In this document: in pieces, positions 1 to 7,009 of the stretch
Layout of the letters: the number at the start of each line of letters is the position of its first letter
Position numbering within the stretch: the stretch's first letter is position 1
Source of the DNA: Desulfobacterales bacterium
Lineage (GTDB): Bacteria > Desulfobacterota > Desulfobacteria > Desulfobacterales > UBA2174_A
Assembly (NCBI GenBank): GCA_025454075.1
Contig: JALOPD010000143.1
Location: forward strand, 1-8,678
Length of the DNA stretch: 8,678 nt
Reading direction: 5' to 3'
Made by a program: the position numbers and the translations under genes
Notes under the pieces: model-generated
Databases searched by the model: none
The model's input: only the letters and a program-made list of their open reading frames with translations
What the model was told of the DNA's origin: nothing

Positions 1-61
1 AATATGGAAGGCTCATTTTTACAGCCACCGGCAAGACAACCAGCAACGGAAGGGAGGCCCC

Positions 62-91
62 GGTACATAAAACCGATACATTCACTATACT
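62..91 (+). promoter_or_regulatory. Possible promoter of the kamA operon
   Basis: TATACT at 86-91 is a good -10 match. The best partner 18 nt upstream, GGTACA at 62-67, matches the -35 consensus at only three of six positions. If used, transcription would start near position 98 and leave a 5' leader of about 75 nt before the kamA ATG at 174. The surrounding stretch is AT-richer than the genes, as expected for a promoter region. Confidence is low because of the weak -35, and an activator-dependent promoter is possible. Confidence 0.3.
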
Positions 92-97
92 CTGAAA

Positions 98-122
98 CTA
101 TTTGTGCTTCAATCTATTTGTG
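98..122 (+). repeat. 9-bp direct repeat in the kamA leader
   Basis: CTATTTGTG occurs at 98-106 and again at 114-122, a period of 16 bp, between the candidate -10 and the kamA ribosome binding site. Two copies at that spacing could be a regulator half-site pair, but a repeat this short in an AT-rich stretch may be chance. Confidence 0.3.
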
Positions 123-173
123 TGCTCATATCGATGTGGATGGTAGTCCACTGAAAGGAGACATCAGAATCTC

Positions 174-1499
174 ATGAAACCTGACGTGGCAAGTTTTCAA
201 AACACTGCCAACCATCCCTCGCCGGGATCAGCGGGTGAGTTGGCAGGTGAAAACGACGAAGAGCCTCCCGGTCCAGCCTCCGGTTTAGGGAACGTAGTCC
301 CGCTACCGGAATCAACGCCACGCATTCGCAGCAAGGTATCGGTTTTCCCGGTACTCAGATCAAGACCCGCCTCCACCTCCAGGGCGACGGCATTCCGCCG
401 CGCCTTTTACCCGACCGCAACCGACAAAGAGTGGAACGACTGGCAGTGGCAGATCCGCAACCGTATCCGTCATCTGGATCAGCTCGAACGCATGCTGCAT
501 CTCTCCGACCATGAGCGTTCGGCCGTCGAGATGATCCAGTCCAAGCTGCCGGTGGGCATCACCCCGTATTTCATGAGCCTGCTCTCCAAGGATGACCCGG
601 GCGATCCTCTGCGTCGAACGGTGGTCCCCACGGTTTTCGAATTCACAAAATCGCCCGGCGAAGACGACGACCCGCTCGGCGAAGACGATCAGAGCCCCGT
701 GCCGGGCCTGGTCCATCGCTATCCGGACCGCGTCCTGCTGCTGGTGCTGGATTTCTGCTCCACCTACTGCCGTTATTGCACACGCTCGCGCGTGGTCGGC
801 CACGGCGCCATCTACCCGAGCCGTTCGCGCCTGGAGCGGGCCATCGACTACATTCGCTCGACCCCCTCGGTGCGCGACGTGCTGATCTCCGGCGGCGACC
901 CGCTCACCTTGAACGACGAGCGCCTGAGCTGGCTCCTGTCGCGCCTGCGGGAAATCCCGCACGTGGAGATCATCCGCATCGGCACCAAGGTGCCGGCCGT
1001 CCTGCCCCAGCGCATCACGCCGAACCTGGTGCGCATGCTGCGGCGCTACCACCCGCTGTGGATGAGCCTGCACTTCACGCATCCCTCCGAGTGCACGCCG
1101 GAAGCCTACCGGGCCTGCGAGCGCCTGGCCAACGCGGGCATTCCACTGGGGTCCCAGACGGTGCTGTTGAAAGGCATCAACGACACCGTGGAGACGATGA
1201 AGGCGCTTTGCCATCATCTGATGCGGATGCGGGTGCGGCCCTACTACATCTACCAGTGCGACCCGATTTCCGGGTCGGGCCACTTCCGCACCCCTGTCGA
1301 CAAGGGGTTGGAAATCATCCGCGGCCTGCGCGGCCACACCACGGGGTATGCGGTGCCGACCTACGTCATCGACGCCCCCGGCGGCGGCGGCAAGATTCCG
1401 CTGATGCCGAACTACGTCGAGGGCCGCGAGGGCGACGACCTGCTGCTGCGCAATTACTGCGACCGGGCCTACCGGTACCCGGATGTCGTCGGGGAATGA
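174..1499 (+). CDS. kamA: KamA-family radical SAM 2,3-aminomutase (lysine-type)
   Basis: A 441-residue radical SAM, PLP-dependent aminomutase predicted to move the alpha-amino group of lysine (or a similar basic amino acid) to the beta carbon. The [4Fe-4S]/SAM motif CxxxCxxC is C195, C199 and C202, within DFCSTYCRYCTRSR. The PLP lysine is K407 in APGGGGK. D363 (YQCD) and D400 (VIDAPG) match the two lysine-binding aspartates of Clostridium lysine 2,3-aminomutase (D293, D330). All these residues sit at a constant offset of 70 from that enzyme, by alignment from memory. Glutamate 2,3-aminomutases replace both aspartates. The offset reflects a Pro/Gly/Ser-rich N-terminal extension of about 70-75 residues. 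The C-terminus stops shortly after the catalytic domain and lacks the Cys-containing tail of the clostridial enzyme. The ATG at 174 has AGGAG at 156-160, a long 13-nt spacing, with no better in-frame start upstream. The stop overlaps the next start as ATGA. EpmB-type or arginine aminomutase activity is less likely but not excluded. Confidence 0.9.
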   Translation: MKPDVASFQNTANHPSPGSAGELAGENDEEPPGPASGLGNVVPLPESTPRIRSKVSVFPVLRSRPASTSRATAFRRAFYPTATDKEWNDWQWQIRNRIRHLDQLERMLHLSDHERSAVEMIQSKLPVGITPYFMSLLSKDDPGDPLRRTVVPTVFEFTKSPGEDDDPLGEDDQSPVPGLVHRYPDRVLLLVLDFCSTYCRYCTRSRVVGHGAIYPSRSRLERAIDYIRSTPSVRDVLISGGDPLTLNDERLSWLLSRLREIPHVEIIRIGTKVPAVLPQRITPNLVRMLRRYHPLWMSLHFTHPSECTPEAYRACERLANAGIPLGSQTVLLKGINDTVETMKALCHHLMRMRVRPYYIYQCDPISGSGHFRTPVDKGLEIIRGLRGHTTGYAVPTYVIDAPGGGGKIPLMPNYVEGREGDDLLLRNYCDRAYRYPDVVGE

Positions 1500-2518
1500 C
1501 GGATGGGTCGCGCATGCGGATCGGTCTGACCTACGACCTGCGGTCCGAATACCTGGCGCTCGGCTACTCGGAGGACGAAACCGCCGAGTTCGACCGCGAT
1601 GAAACCATCGAGGCGATCGAGGCGTCGCTGAGGCGCCTCGGCCACAGCACCGAGCGGATCGGCCACGTGCACCGGCTGGTCGAGCGCTTGGCCCAGGGAA
1701 GCCGCTGGGAGCTGGTGTTCAACATCGCCGAGGGGATCCACGGAATCGGCCGGGAGGCACAGGTGCCGGCCGTCCTGGATGCCTACGACATCCCCTACAC
1801 CTTCTCGGACCCGATGGTCATGAGCCTGACGCTGCACAAAGGCATGACCAAGCGGGTCATCCGGGATGCCGGCGTGCCGACGGCGGAATTTGCCGTGGTG
1901 GAACAGGCCGCGGACGCCGGCGGGGTCCGGTTCGCCCCCCCCTACTTTACCAAGCCCGTGGCCGAGGGCACCGGCAAGGGGATCTCGCCCACATCCATCG
2001 TCCGGCGCCGGAAGGACTTGCCGGACGCCTGCCGCCGTCTGATCGACCGCTATCACCAGCCGGTTCTGGTCGAACGGTTTCTCCCCGGCCGCGAGTTCAC
2101 CGTGGCGGTTTCCGGCACCGGCCCGCAGGCGCAGGTGCTGGGCACCATGGAAGTGCTGCTGCTGCCGGCCGCCGAGCAGGCGGTCTACTCCTACCACAAC
2201 AAGGAAAACTCCGAGGAGCTCGTCCGCTACCGCCTGATGCGGCCCGGCGACGAGCCGCTGATCGCGGAGGTGGAGGCCATCGCCCTGCGCGCCTGGCGCG
2301 TCCTCGGCTGCCGCGACGCCGGCCGCCTGGACCTGCGCTGCGACAAAAAAGACCGGCCGCAGTTCATCGAGGTCAACCCGCTGGCCGGGCTGCACCCGGA
2401 GCACTCCGACCTGCCCATCATCTGCTCCCTGGCCGGCATCTCCTTCGATGCCCTGATGGCCCGCATCGTAGAATCGGCCGCCGCGCGCATTCGCGCGGGA
2501 CCTGCCGGCCGCGCCTGA
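1496..2518 (+). CDS. D-Ala-D-Ala ligase-like ATP-grasp enzyme (first copy)
   Basis: A 340-residue ATP-grasp carboxylate-amine ligase, which uses ATP to form an acyl-phosphate and then an amide bond. Visible landmarks are an N-terminal Rossmann-like strand (RIGLTYDL), the ATP-grasp lysine K153 with the glycine-rich loop EGTGKG (157-162), the adenine-contacting VERFLPGREF (192-201), and Mg-binding D279, E292 and N294 in RLDL and IEVNPLAGL. The usual EVNT-PGMT of cell-wall Ddl is replaced by EVNPLAGLHPEHSDLP, so this belongs to a divergent subgroup and probably does not make D-Ala-D-Ala. ATG 1496 overlaps the kamA stop (ATGA) and implies translational coupling. ATG 1514, which begins MRIGLTYDL and gives 334 residues, is an equally plausible start because it matches where the fold begins. 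The open frame upstream of 1496 is only a shadow of kamA. The substrate is unknown; by context it may be the aminomutase product. Confidence 0.85.
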   Translation: MTDGSRMRIGLTYDLRSEYLALGYSEDETAEFDRDETIEAIEASLRRLGHSTERIGHVHRLVERLAQGSRWELVFNIAEGIHGIGREAQVPAVLDAYDIPYTFSDPMVMSLTLHKGMTKRVIRDAGVPTAEFAVVEQAADAGGVRFAPPYFTKPVAEGTGKGISPTSIVRRRKDLPDACRRLIDRYHQPVLVERFLPGREFTVAVSGTGPQAQVLGTMEVLLLPAAEQAVYSYHNKENSEELVRYRLMRPGDEPLIAEVEAIALRAWRVLGCRDAGRLDLRCDKKDRPQFIEVNPLAGLHPEHSDLPIICSLAGISFDALMARIVESAAARIRAGPAGRA

Positions 2519-2520
2519 TC

Positions 2521-3537
2521 ATGCGCATCGCCATCGCTCACAACGCCGTCACCGACGCCGATGCCCCGGACGAGCGCGATGTCCTGGTTCAAGCCGCGGC
2601 CGTGCAGGCGGCGCTGACCGACCTCGGCCACCGAACGGCGCTGCTGCCCTGCACCCTGGATCTCGCCGCCCTCCGGCAGCGGCTTTCGGAACGGCCGCCG
2701 GATCTCGTCGTCAACCTGGTGGAATCCCTCGACGGCCGCGGCCGCCTGATCCACCTGGTGCCGTCGCTTCTCGACGCCCTGGGGGTCCCTTACACCGGCT
2801 CGTGCGCCGAGGCCCTTCTGGTGACCTCCCACAAGGTGCTCGCCAAGGAGCGCATGGCGGCCTTACGGCTCCCGACGCCCCCCTGGATCGGACCGGTGCC
2901 GGCGGACATCCCCGCATTGTCGGCCGGCGACCCCGCCGCGGCCGACCCCTCTTGCCGCTGGATCGTCAAGTCGCTGTGGGAACACGCCTCGATCGGCATC
3001 GACGAAACCTCGACCGCTCTCTGCGAATCGGCCGGCGATGTGGTCGCGCGGCTGGGGGACCGCGCCCCCGGTTTGGGCGGCGCCTGCTTCGCCGAGCGCT
3101 TTATCGAAGGCCGCGAGTTCAACCTCTCGCTGCTGGCCGGCCCCGACGGCCCCGAGGTGCTGCCTCCGGCTGAAATTGTTTTTGAAGGCTATCCGCCGGA
3201 CGCCTTGCGGATCGTAGGCTATCGCGCCAAGTGGGATGAATCCTCCTACGAGTTCCACCACACCCCGCGCCGGTTTGATTTCCCGCAGGAGGACGGCGGC
3301 CTGCTGAAGCGCCTGCGCGATCTGGCCGCCCAGTGCTGGCGGGGGTTCGGCCTGAAGGGGTACGCCCGGGTGGACTTTCGCGTGGATGCCGGCGGGCAGC
3401 CATGGATCCTGGAGATCAACGCCAATCCCTGCCTGTCGCCGGATGCGGGCTTTGCGGCGGCCCTGGAGGCCTCCGGCATCCGTATGACCGGAGCGATGGA
3501 GCGAATTCTCGCCGATGTTGGCAGAAGGACCGCATGA
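2521..3537 (+). CDS. D-Ala-D-Ala ligase-like ATP-grasp enzyme (second copy)
   Basis: A second 338-residue ATP-grasp ligase, clearly diverged from its neighbour. It opens with MRIAIAHNAV and has DLVVNLVESLDGRG (61-74), where the first copy has ELVFNIAEGIHGIG. The ATP-grasp lysine is K150 (WIVKSLWEHASIGI), followed by AERFIEGREF (191-200). The Mg-binding residues are D285 in YARVDFRV and E298/N300 in LEINANPCLSPDAGF. The metal-site signature (EINANPCL) differs from that of the first copy (EVNPLAGL), which suggests different acceptor substrates rather than a recent duplication. It begins 2 nt after the previous stop with no convincing ribosome binding site, so translation is probably coupled. 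Two ligases in a row fit sequential amide bond formation or a heteromeric enzyme; the sequence does not say which. A D-Ala-D-Ala role is unlikely from context. Confidence 0.83.
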   Translation: MRIAIAHNAVTDADAPDERDVLVQAAAVQAALTDLGHRTALLPCTLDLAALRQRLSERPPDLVVNLVESLDGRGRLIHLVPSLLDALGVPYTGSCAEALLVTSHKVLAKERMAALRLPTPPWIGPVPADIPALSAGDPAAADPSCRWIVKSLWEHASIGIDETSTALCESAGDVVARLGDRAPGLGGACFAERFIEGREFNLSLLAGPDGPEVLPPAEIVFEGYPPDALRIVGYRAKWDESSYEFHHTPRRFDFPQEDGGLLKRLRDLAAQCWRGFGLKGYARVDFRVDAGGQPWILEINANPCLSPDAGFAAALEASGIRMTGAMERILADVGRRTA

Positions 3538-3540
3538 GAC

Positions 3541-5790
3541 ATGTTTCGCATCCGCCGCATCTATGACGACGTGCTGCCGGTGAATCGGACCGCACTGGAA
3601 CAGGTGAAGGCGATTATGCGCAGCCGGTTCCCGGAGGTCCCGCAAGACGAAATCGACCAACTGGGCAGGCACCTCCACGATCCCTTTCTCAAGCGGTTCC
3701 GTACGACGCTCTCCGTGGCCGAAAACGGCCGTCAGCGCGTTTTGGGTTTTGCCTTCCTTCTGCACGAACCGCGGGTCCGATTCTGTTACTTGGACTGGAT
3801 CGCCACCCAGGTCGGAAAGGCCAGCGGGGGGGTGGGCGGGGCGCTCTACGATCGGGTGCGCCACGAGGCCTCGGTCTTCGGCGCGAAAGCGCTCTTTTTC
3901 GAATGCCTGCCGGATGACCCCGCTTTATGCCCGCGGGCGGATCTTCTGGCTGAAAATCGCGCACGCCTGAGATTCTACGAACGCTACGGTGCGCGGCCGA
4001 TCATCGGCACCGCCTACGAAACATCCTACAAGCCCGGCCAGACCTGCATGCCCCACCTGGTGTTCGACGGGCTGGACCGCACCGCCCAGCCCCGGCGCGA
4101 CTTTCTTCGCGATGTGGTCCGCACGATTCTCGAAAGGAAATACGCCGGTTACGTTCCCGCGGAATATGTGGAGAAGGTGGTCCAGTCCATCACTACCGAT
4201 CCGGTTCAACTTCGGGAGTTCCGCTATCTGAAGCCGAAGGCGGTGACGGCGGCCATTTCCGGAAACGCCTGCGAAAAGATCGCGCTGGTGTTTCACGATC
4301 AACACGCGATTCACCATGTCCACGAACAAGGGTACGTGGAGGCACCCGTGAGAGTGCGCAGCATCCTCACGGAAATCGTGCAAGGGCCGCTGTTCGAAAT
4401 CCTGCCGGTCGCCGCATTTCCGGAAAAGGTCATCACCGGCGTGCACGACGTGAATTTCATCAATTTTCTCCGCCGCGCCTCCACAGAGATGAAGGAGGAC
4501 CATCCCATCTACCCTTACGTGTTCCCGATTCGCAACAAAAACCGCCTCCCGAAAGAACGCTCGCTGCTGGCCGGCTACTACTGCATCGACACGTTTACCC
4601 CCATCACCCGCCACGCCTATGCCGCCGCGCGGGGAGCGGTGAACTGCACCCTCACCGCCGCGCAGGAACTTCTCAAAGGGCGCCGGATGGCCTACGCCCT
4701 GGTGCGGCCGCCGGGGCACCATGCCGAGCGCAAGGCCTTCGGGGGCTTTTGCTACTTCAACAACTGCGCTCTGGCCGCCCAATTCCTGCGGCGCAACGGC
4801 CGGGTCGCCATTCTGGACATCGATTATCATCACGGCAACGGGCAACAGGACATATTTTACGACCGGTCGGACGTGCTGACGATCTCCATCCACGGCGATC
4901 CCGGTTTCGCCTACCCCTATTTTTCCGGTTTTCGAGATGAAATCGGCACGGACGAGGGTGCCGGTTTTAACTTGAACCTGCCCTTGCCGGAAACGGTCGA
5001 CGGGGACCGATACCGCAAGGCCTTGGCGACCGCACTGCGGCGCCTGGTGGAGTTCGAACCGGATTTTGTGGTGGTGGCGCTCGGGCTGGACACCGCCAAG
5101 GGGGATCCCACGGGCACGTGGTCGTTGACCCGCAACGACTTCAAACTCAACGGGCGGATGATCGGTGGTTTGGGAATCCCCGTCCTGGTGGTACAGGAAG
5201 GGGGGTATCGCACGCGCACGTTAGGAGCCAATGCCCGTCATTTCTTCGAGGGGCTGTCCGCTGCTCACTGCGCGGCCGTGCCCCGCCGGTGGCCGGCGAA
5301 ACCGGTCCCCTCGACCCATCGGATCCGGCATCACGTTGAACCCCGGGACCCCCAGCGGGTGCGCCGGTTGGTGGAGTCCACGGGCTTCTTCACTCGCTCC
5401 GAGGCCCATGTCGCGGAGGAACTGGTGGTGGAGCGGATCACCAAGGGACCTGCCAGCGGGTACCATTTCGTCTTCGTGGACGTGAACGGACAAACGGCGG
5501 GGTATGCGTGCTACGGGCCTGTTCCCATGACGGCATCCGCGGTCGACCTGTATTGGATCGTGGTGGCGCCCGAGAGCCAGGGCAAGGGGGTCGGGAGGCT
5601 GATCCTGCTGGAGACCGAACGGCTGATCCGCCAGGCCGGAGGGGCGACCGTCTACGTGGAAACTTCGGGGCGGCCCCAGTACGAGGGGACCCGGGCGTTT
5701 TATGAGCGCATGGGATTTCGCGTGGCATCCGTGCTGGAGGACTTCTACGCCCCCGGCGACGGCAAGGTCATCTTCTCGAAAAAACTCTGA
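3541..5790 (+). CDS. Trifunctional fusion: GNAT - acetylpolyamine amidohydrolase/HDAC-like - GNAT
   Basis: A 749-residue soluble protein with three domains. Residues 1-175 form a GNAT-like acetyltransferase with a degenerate acetyl-CoA loop (QVGKASGGVGG, 90-100) and the late GNAT pattern RLRFYERYGARP. Residues 245-575 form a zinc-dependent deacetylase of the arginase/HDAC fold, closest by eye to acetylpolyamine amidohydrolase. It has RPPGHHA with H393/H394, GGFCYFNN (401-408), DIDYHHGNG with zinc ligands D428 and H430, the third ligand D517 in GLDTAKGDP, and catalytic Y556 in EGGY. All catalytic residues are present. Residues 600-749 form a canonical GNAT with the acetyl-CoA loop ESQGKGVG (678-685) and RAFYERMGF. 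One chain therefore carries domains for both adding and removing acetyl groups. A 3-nt gap follows the preceding gene, and AGAAGGA at 3523-3529 is a usable ribosome binding site. By analogy with AblB, one GNAT could acetylate beta-lysine; this is inference. The frame is continuous across both domain joints. Confidence 0.88.
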   Translation: MFRIRRIYDDVLPVNRTALEQVKAIMRSRFPEVPQDEIDQLGRHLHDPFLKRFRTTLSVAENGRQRVLGFAFLLHEPRVRFCYLDWIATQVGKASGGVGGALYDRVRHEASVFGAKALFFECLPDDPALCPRADLLAENRARLRFYERYGARPIIGTAYETSYKPGQTCMPHLVFDGLDRTAQPRRDFLRDVVRTILERKYAGYVPAEYVEKVVQSITTDPVQLREFRYLKPKAVTAAISGNACEKIALVFHDQHAIHHVHEQGYVEAPVRVRSILTEIVQGPLFEILPVAAFPEKVITGVHDVNFINFLRRASTEMKEDHPIYPYVFPIRNKNRLPKERSLLAGYYCIDTFTPITRHAYAAARGAVNCTLTAAQELLKGRRMAYALVRPPGHHAERKAFGGFCYFNNCALAAQFLRRNGRVAILDIDYHHGNGQQDIFYDRSDVLTISIHGDPGFAYPYFSGFRDEIGTDEGAGFNLNLPLPETVDGDRYRKALATALRRLVEFEPDFVVVALGLDTAKGDPTGTWSLTRNDFKLNGRMIGGLGIPVLVVQEGGYRTRTLGANARHFFEGLSAAHCAAVPRRWPAKPVPSTHRIRHHVEPRDPQRVRRLVESTGFFTRSEAHVAEELVVERITKGPASGYHFVFVDVNGQTAGYACYGPVPMTASAVDLYWIVVAPESQGKGVGRLILLETERLIRQAGGATVYVETSGRPQYEGTRAFYERMGFRVASVLEDFYAPGDGKVIFSKKL

Positions 5791-5796
5791 CCTTTT

Positions 5797-6654
5797 TTAC
5801 CAGTGGGGCTGGTTGCCGATGCCCTTGCCCATCACCTCGAGGGTCTCGGTCACCACCAGGAACGCCTGGGGATCGTGCTGGCGCACCATGTCTTTGAAGC
5901 GGGACAGCTCCTGGAAGGTGAGGACCGAGTAGAGAATGCGCTGCTCCTGCCCGGTGTACCCGCCTTCCCCGTTGACGATGGTCACGCCGCGCTGCATGCT
6001 GTCCATGATCTCACGGGCGATCTCCCGCCACTTGGGGGAAACTACCATGACGGCCTTGCGCTGGTTGAGACCCGTGACCACCACGTTGATGAGCTGGGTG
6101 GTGACGAAGAGATAGATCAGCGTGTAAAGCACGATTTCGAGGTTGAAGCGGAAGAGGGCGGCCAGCATCAGAGCGCAGTTGAACGCCATGACGGTGGTGC
6201 CGATCCGCATCGAAAAGCGTTTGAGCAGGATGACGCACAGGATGTCGAGGCCGCCGCCGGATCCCAGCGATTTCAGGATGACCCCGCTTCCCACGCCCGA
6301 AATGATGCCGGCGGTCAGCGCCTTGAGCAGGGGGTCATGGATGGGGAATGTGGGGATGGTCAGGAGAAGGGCCGCTGAAAATATCGTCATCCCCGCCAGG
6401 CTGTAATAAAAAAAGCGCCGGCCCACAAACAGCCATCCCACCACGAAAAGGGGGATGTTCAACAGGAAATTGAGGGCCCCGACCGGCATGGCCGGGAAAA
6501 GGTAGTGAATAAAAAGGCTCAGACCGCTGATTCCGCCCGCCAGGAACTGGTTCGGGATGAGGATTCCGTTGATGGCGACGGCACAGAGGATGCTGCCCGC
6601 CGCAATCAGGAAGAGATTCCATGCGATTTTCAAAAACGGCTGCTTGGGGTTCAT
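5797..6654 (-). CDS. YitT-family membrane protein (DUF161 + DUF2179)
   Basis: A 285-residue integral membrane protein of the YitT/YqfU family, widespread in bacteria; its transport or other function is not established. Hydrophobic segments lie at about 9-33, 57-78, 80-101, 110-130, 148-168 and 172-192. The family's glycine-rich signature GSGGGLDIL is at 131-139. The soluble C-terminal DUF2179 domain (about 200-280) contains RGVTIVNGEGGYTGQEQRILY and LVVTETLEVMGKGI, so the protein is full length. It starts 1 nt after the PilZ stop with only a weak ribosome binding site, so it is probably translated from the same mRNA by coupling. It converges on the fusion gene with 6 nt between stops and no hairpin between them, so read-through and antisense overlap are likely. 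Confidence 0.9.
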   Translation of the reverse strand: MNPKQPFLKIAWNLFLIAAGSILCAVAINGILIPNQFLAGGISGLSLFIHYLFPAMPVGALNFLLNIPLFVVGWLFVGRRFFYYSLAGMTIFSAALLLTIPTFPIHDPLLKALTAGIISGVGSGVILKSLGSGGGLDILCVILLKRFSMRIGTTVMAFNCALMLAALFRFNLEIVLYTLIYLFVTTQLINVVVTGLNQRKAVMVVSPKWREIAREIMDSMQRGVTIVNGEGGYTGQEQRILYSVLTFQELSRFKDMVRQHDPQAFLVVTETLEVMGKGIGNQPHW

Positions 6655-6655
6655 C

Positions 6656-6979
6656 TCACACCGGGATGTGGTACCTGACGCCGATTCCGAATCGGTGGGG
6701 CGGTTGCGCGGGCAGCTCCCGGCACCATTTGACCTCGCCCAGTGCCGTGGTCCGCATGTTGCGGATGGGGGGGGGGCCGCCGGAGGCGGCGCATGCCTGC
6801 AGACGGATCAGGATGGTCGCTCCCGGGATGAGCGGCTGGGTGCACTCGATGTAACTGCCGCCGCCGCTGAAGTTCAACAACCGGGCGTTGAAGAAATCGG
6901 CCTTGTTGAAATAGGCCCACTCCACCACGGCGTCGCACTCCTGGCGGTCTTCACATCTTTTTTCCGGGCGCGCTCCCAT
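6656..6979 (-). CDS. PilZ-domain protein, probable c-di-GMP receptor
   Basis: A 107-residue single-domain PilZ protein. The c-di-GMP signature RxxxR is R8-x3-R12 in EKRCEDR, and the second motif (D/N)xSxxG is N36-F-S38-G-G-G41. The C-terminal pattern GEVKWC...RFGIGVRY is typical of the PilZ beta-barrel. Both motifs are intact, so dinucleotide binding is predicted. It probably acts as a small cytosolic adaptor, with the partner unknown. The ATG has a strong ribosome binding site (GGAAGGAAA, about 6 nt spacing) and a near-consensus promoter 30 nt upstream. It is the first gene of a two-gene unit with the YitT-family protein. Its frame runs through a ten-base homopolymer (G on the plus strand, 6767-6776) that encodes P69-P71. 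Conserved PilZ sequence on both sides of the run is in the same frame, so the gene is intact as read. Confidence 0.87.
   Translation of the reverse strand: MGARPEKRCEDRQECDAVVEWAYFNKADFFNARLLNFSGGGSYIECTQPLIPGATILIRLQACAASGGPPPIRNMRTTALGEVKWCRELPAQPPHRFGIGVRYHIPV
6767..6776 (+). repeat. G10 homopolymer inside the PilZ gene
   Basis: Ten consecutive G on the plus strand (C10 in the coding strand) cover the Pro-Pro-Pro codons of the PilZ gene. A one-base slip would destroy the C-terminal half of the barrel. This is either a potential slippage site or a place where sequencing could be wrong. PilZ motifs on both sides agree with a length of ten. Confidence 0.9.
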
Positions 6980-7009
6980 GGCATTTCCTTCCGGGATGTC
7001 TTATCTGTT

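Noticed and set aside
153..165. 13-mer GAAAGGAGACATC shared with the HU leader (8173-8185) as a regulatory element
   Set aside because: It is centred on the ribosome binding site, where similar sequences recur by function, and the two genes are otherwise unrelated.
776..1495. Long N-terminal extension of the first ATP-grasp frame
   Set aside because: It overlaps kamA completely, translates to Arg/Pro/Ala-rich sequence with no domain, and ATP-grasp homology begins only after 1496-1514.
2863..4893. Long minus-strand open frames opposite the second ligase and the fusion gene
   Set aside because: They lie wholly antisense to genes with clear catalytic motifs and have low-complexity, His/Arg/Gly-rich translations, as expected for shadow frames in GC-rich DNA.
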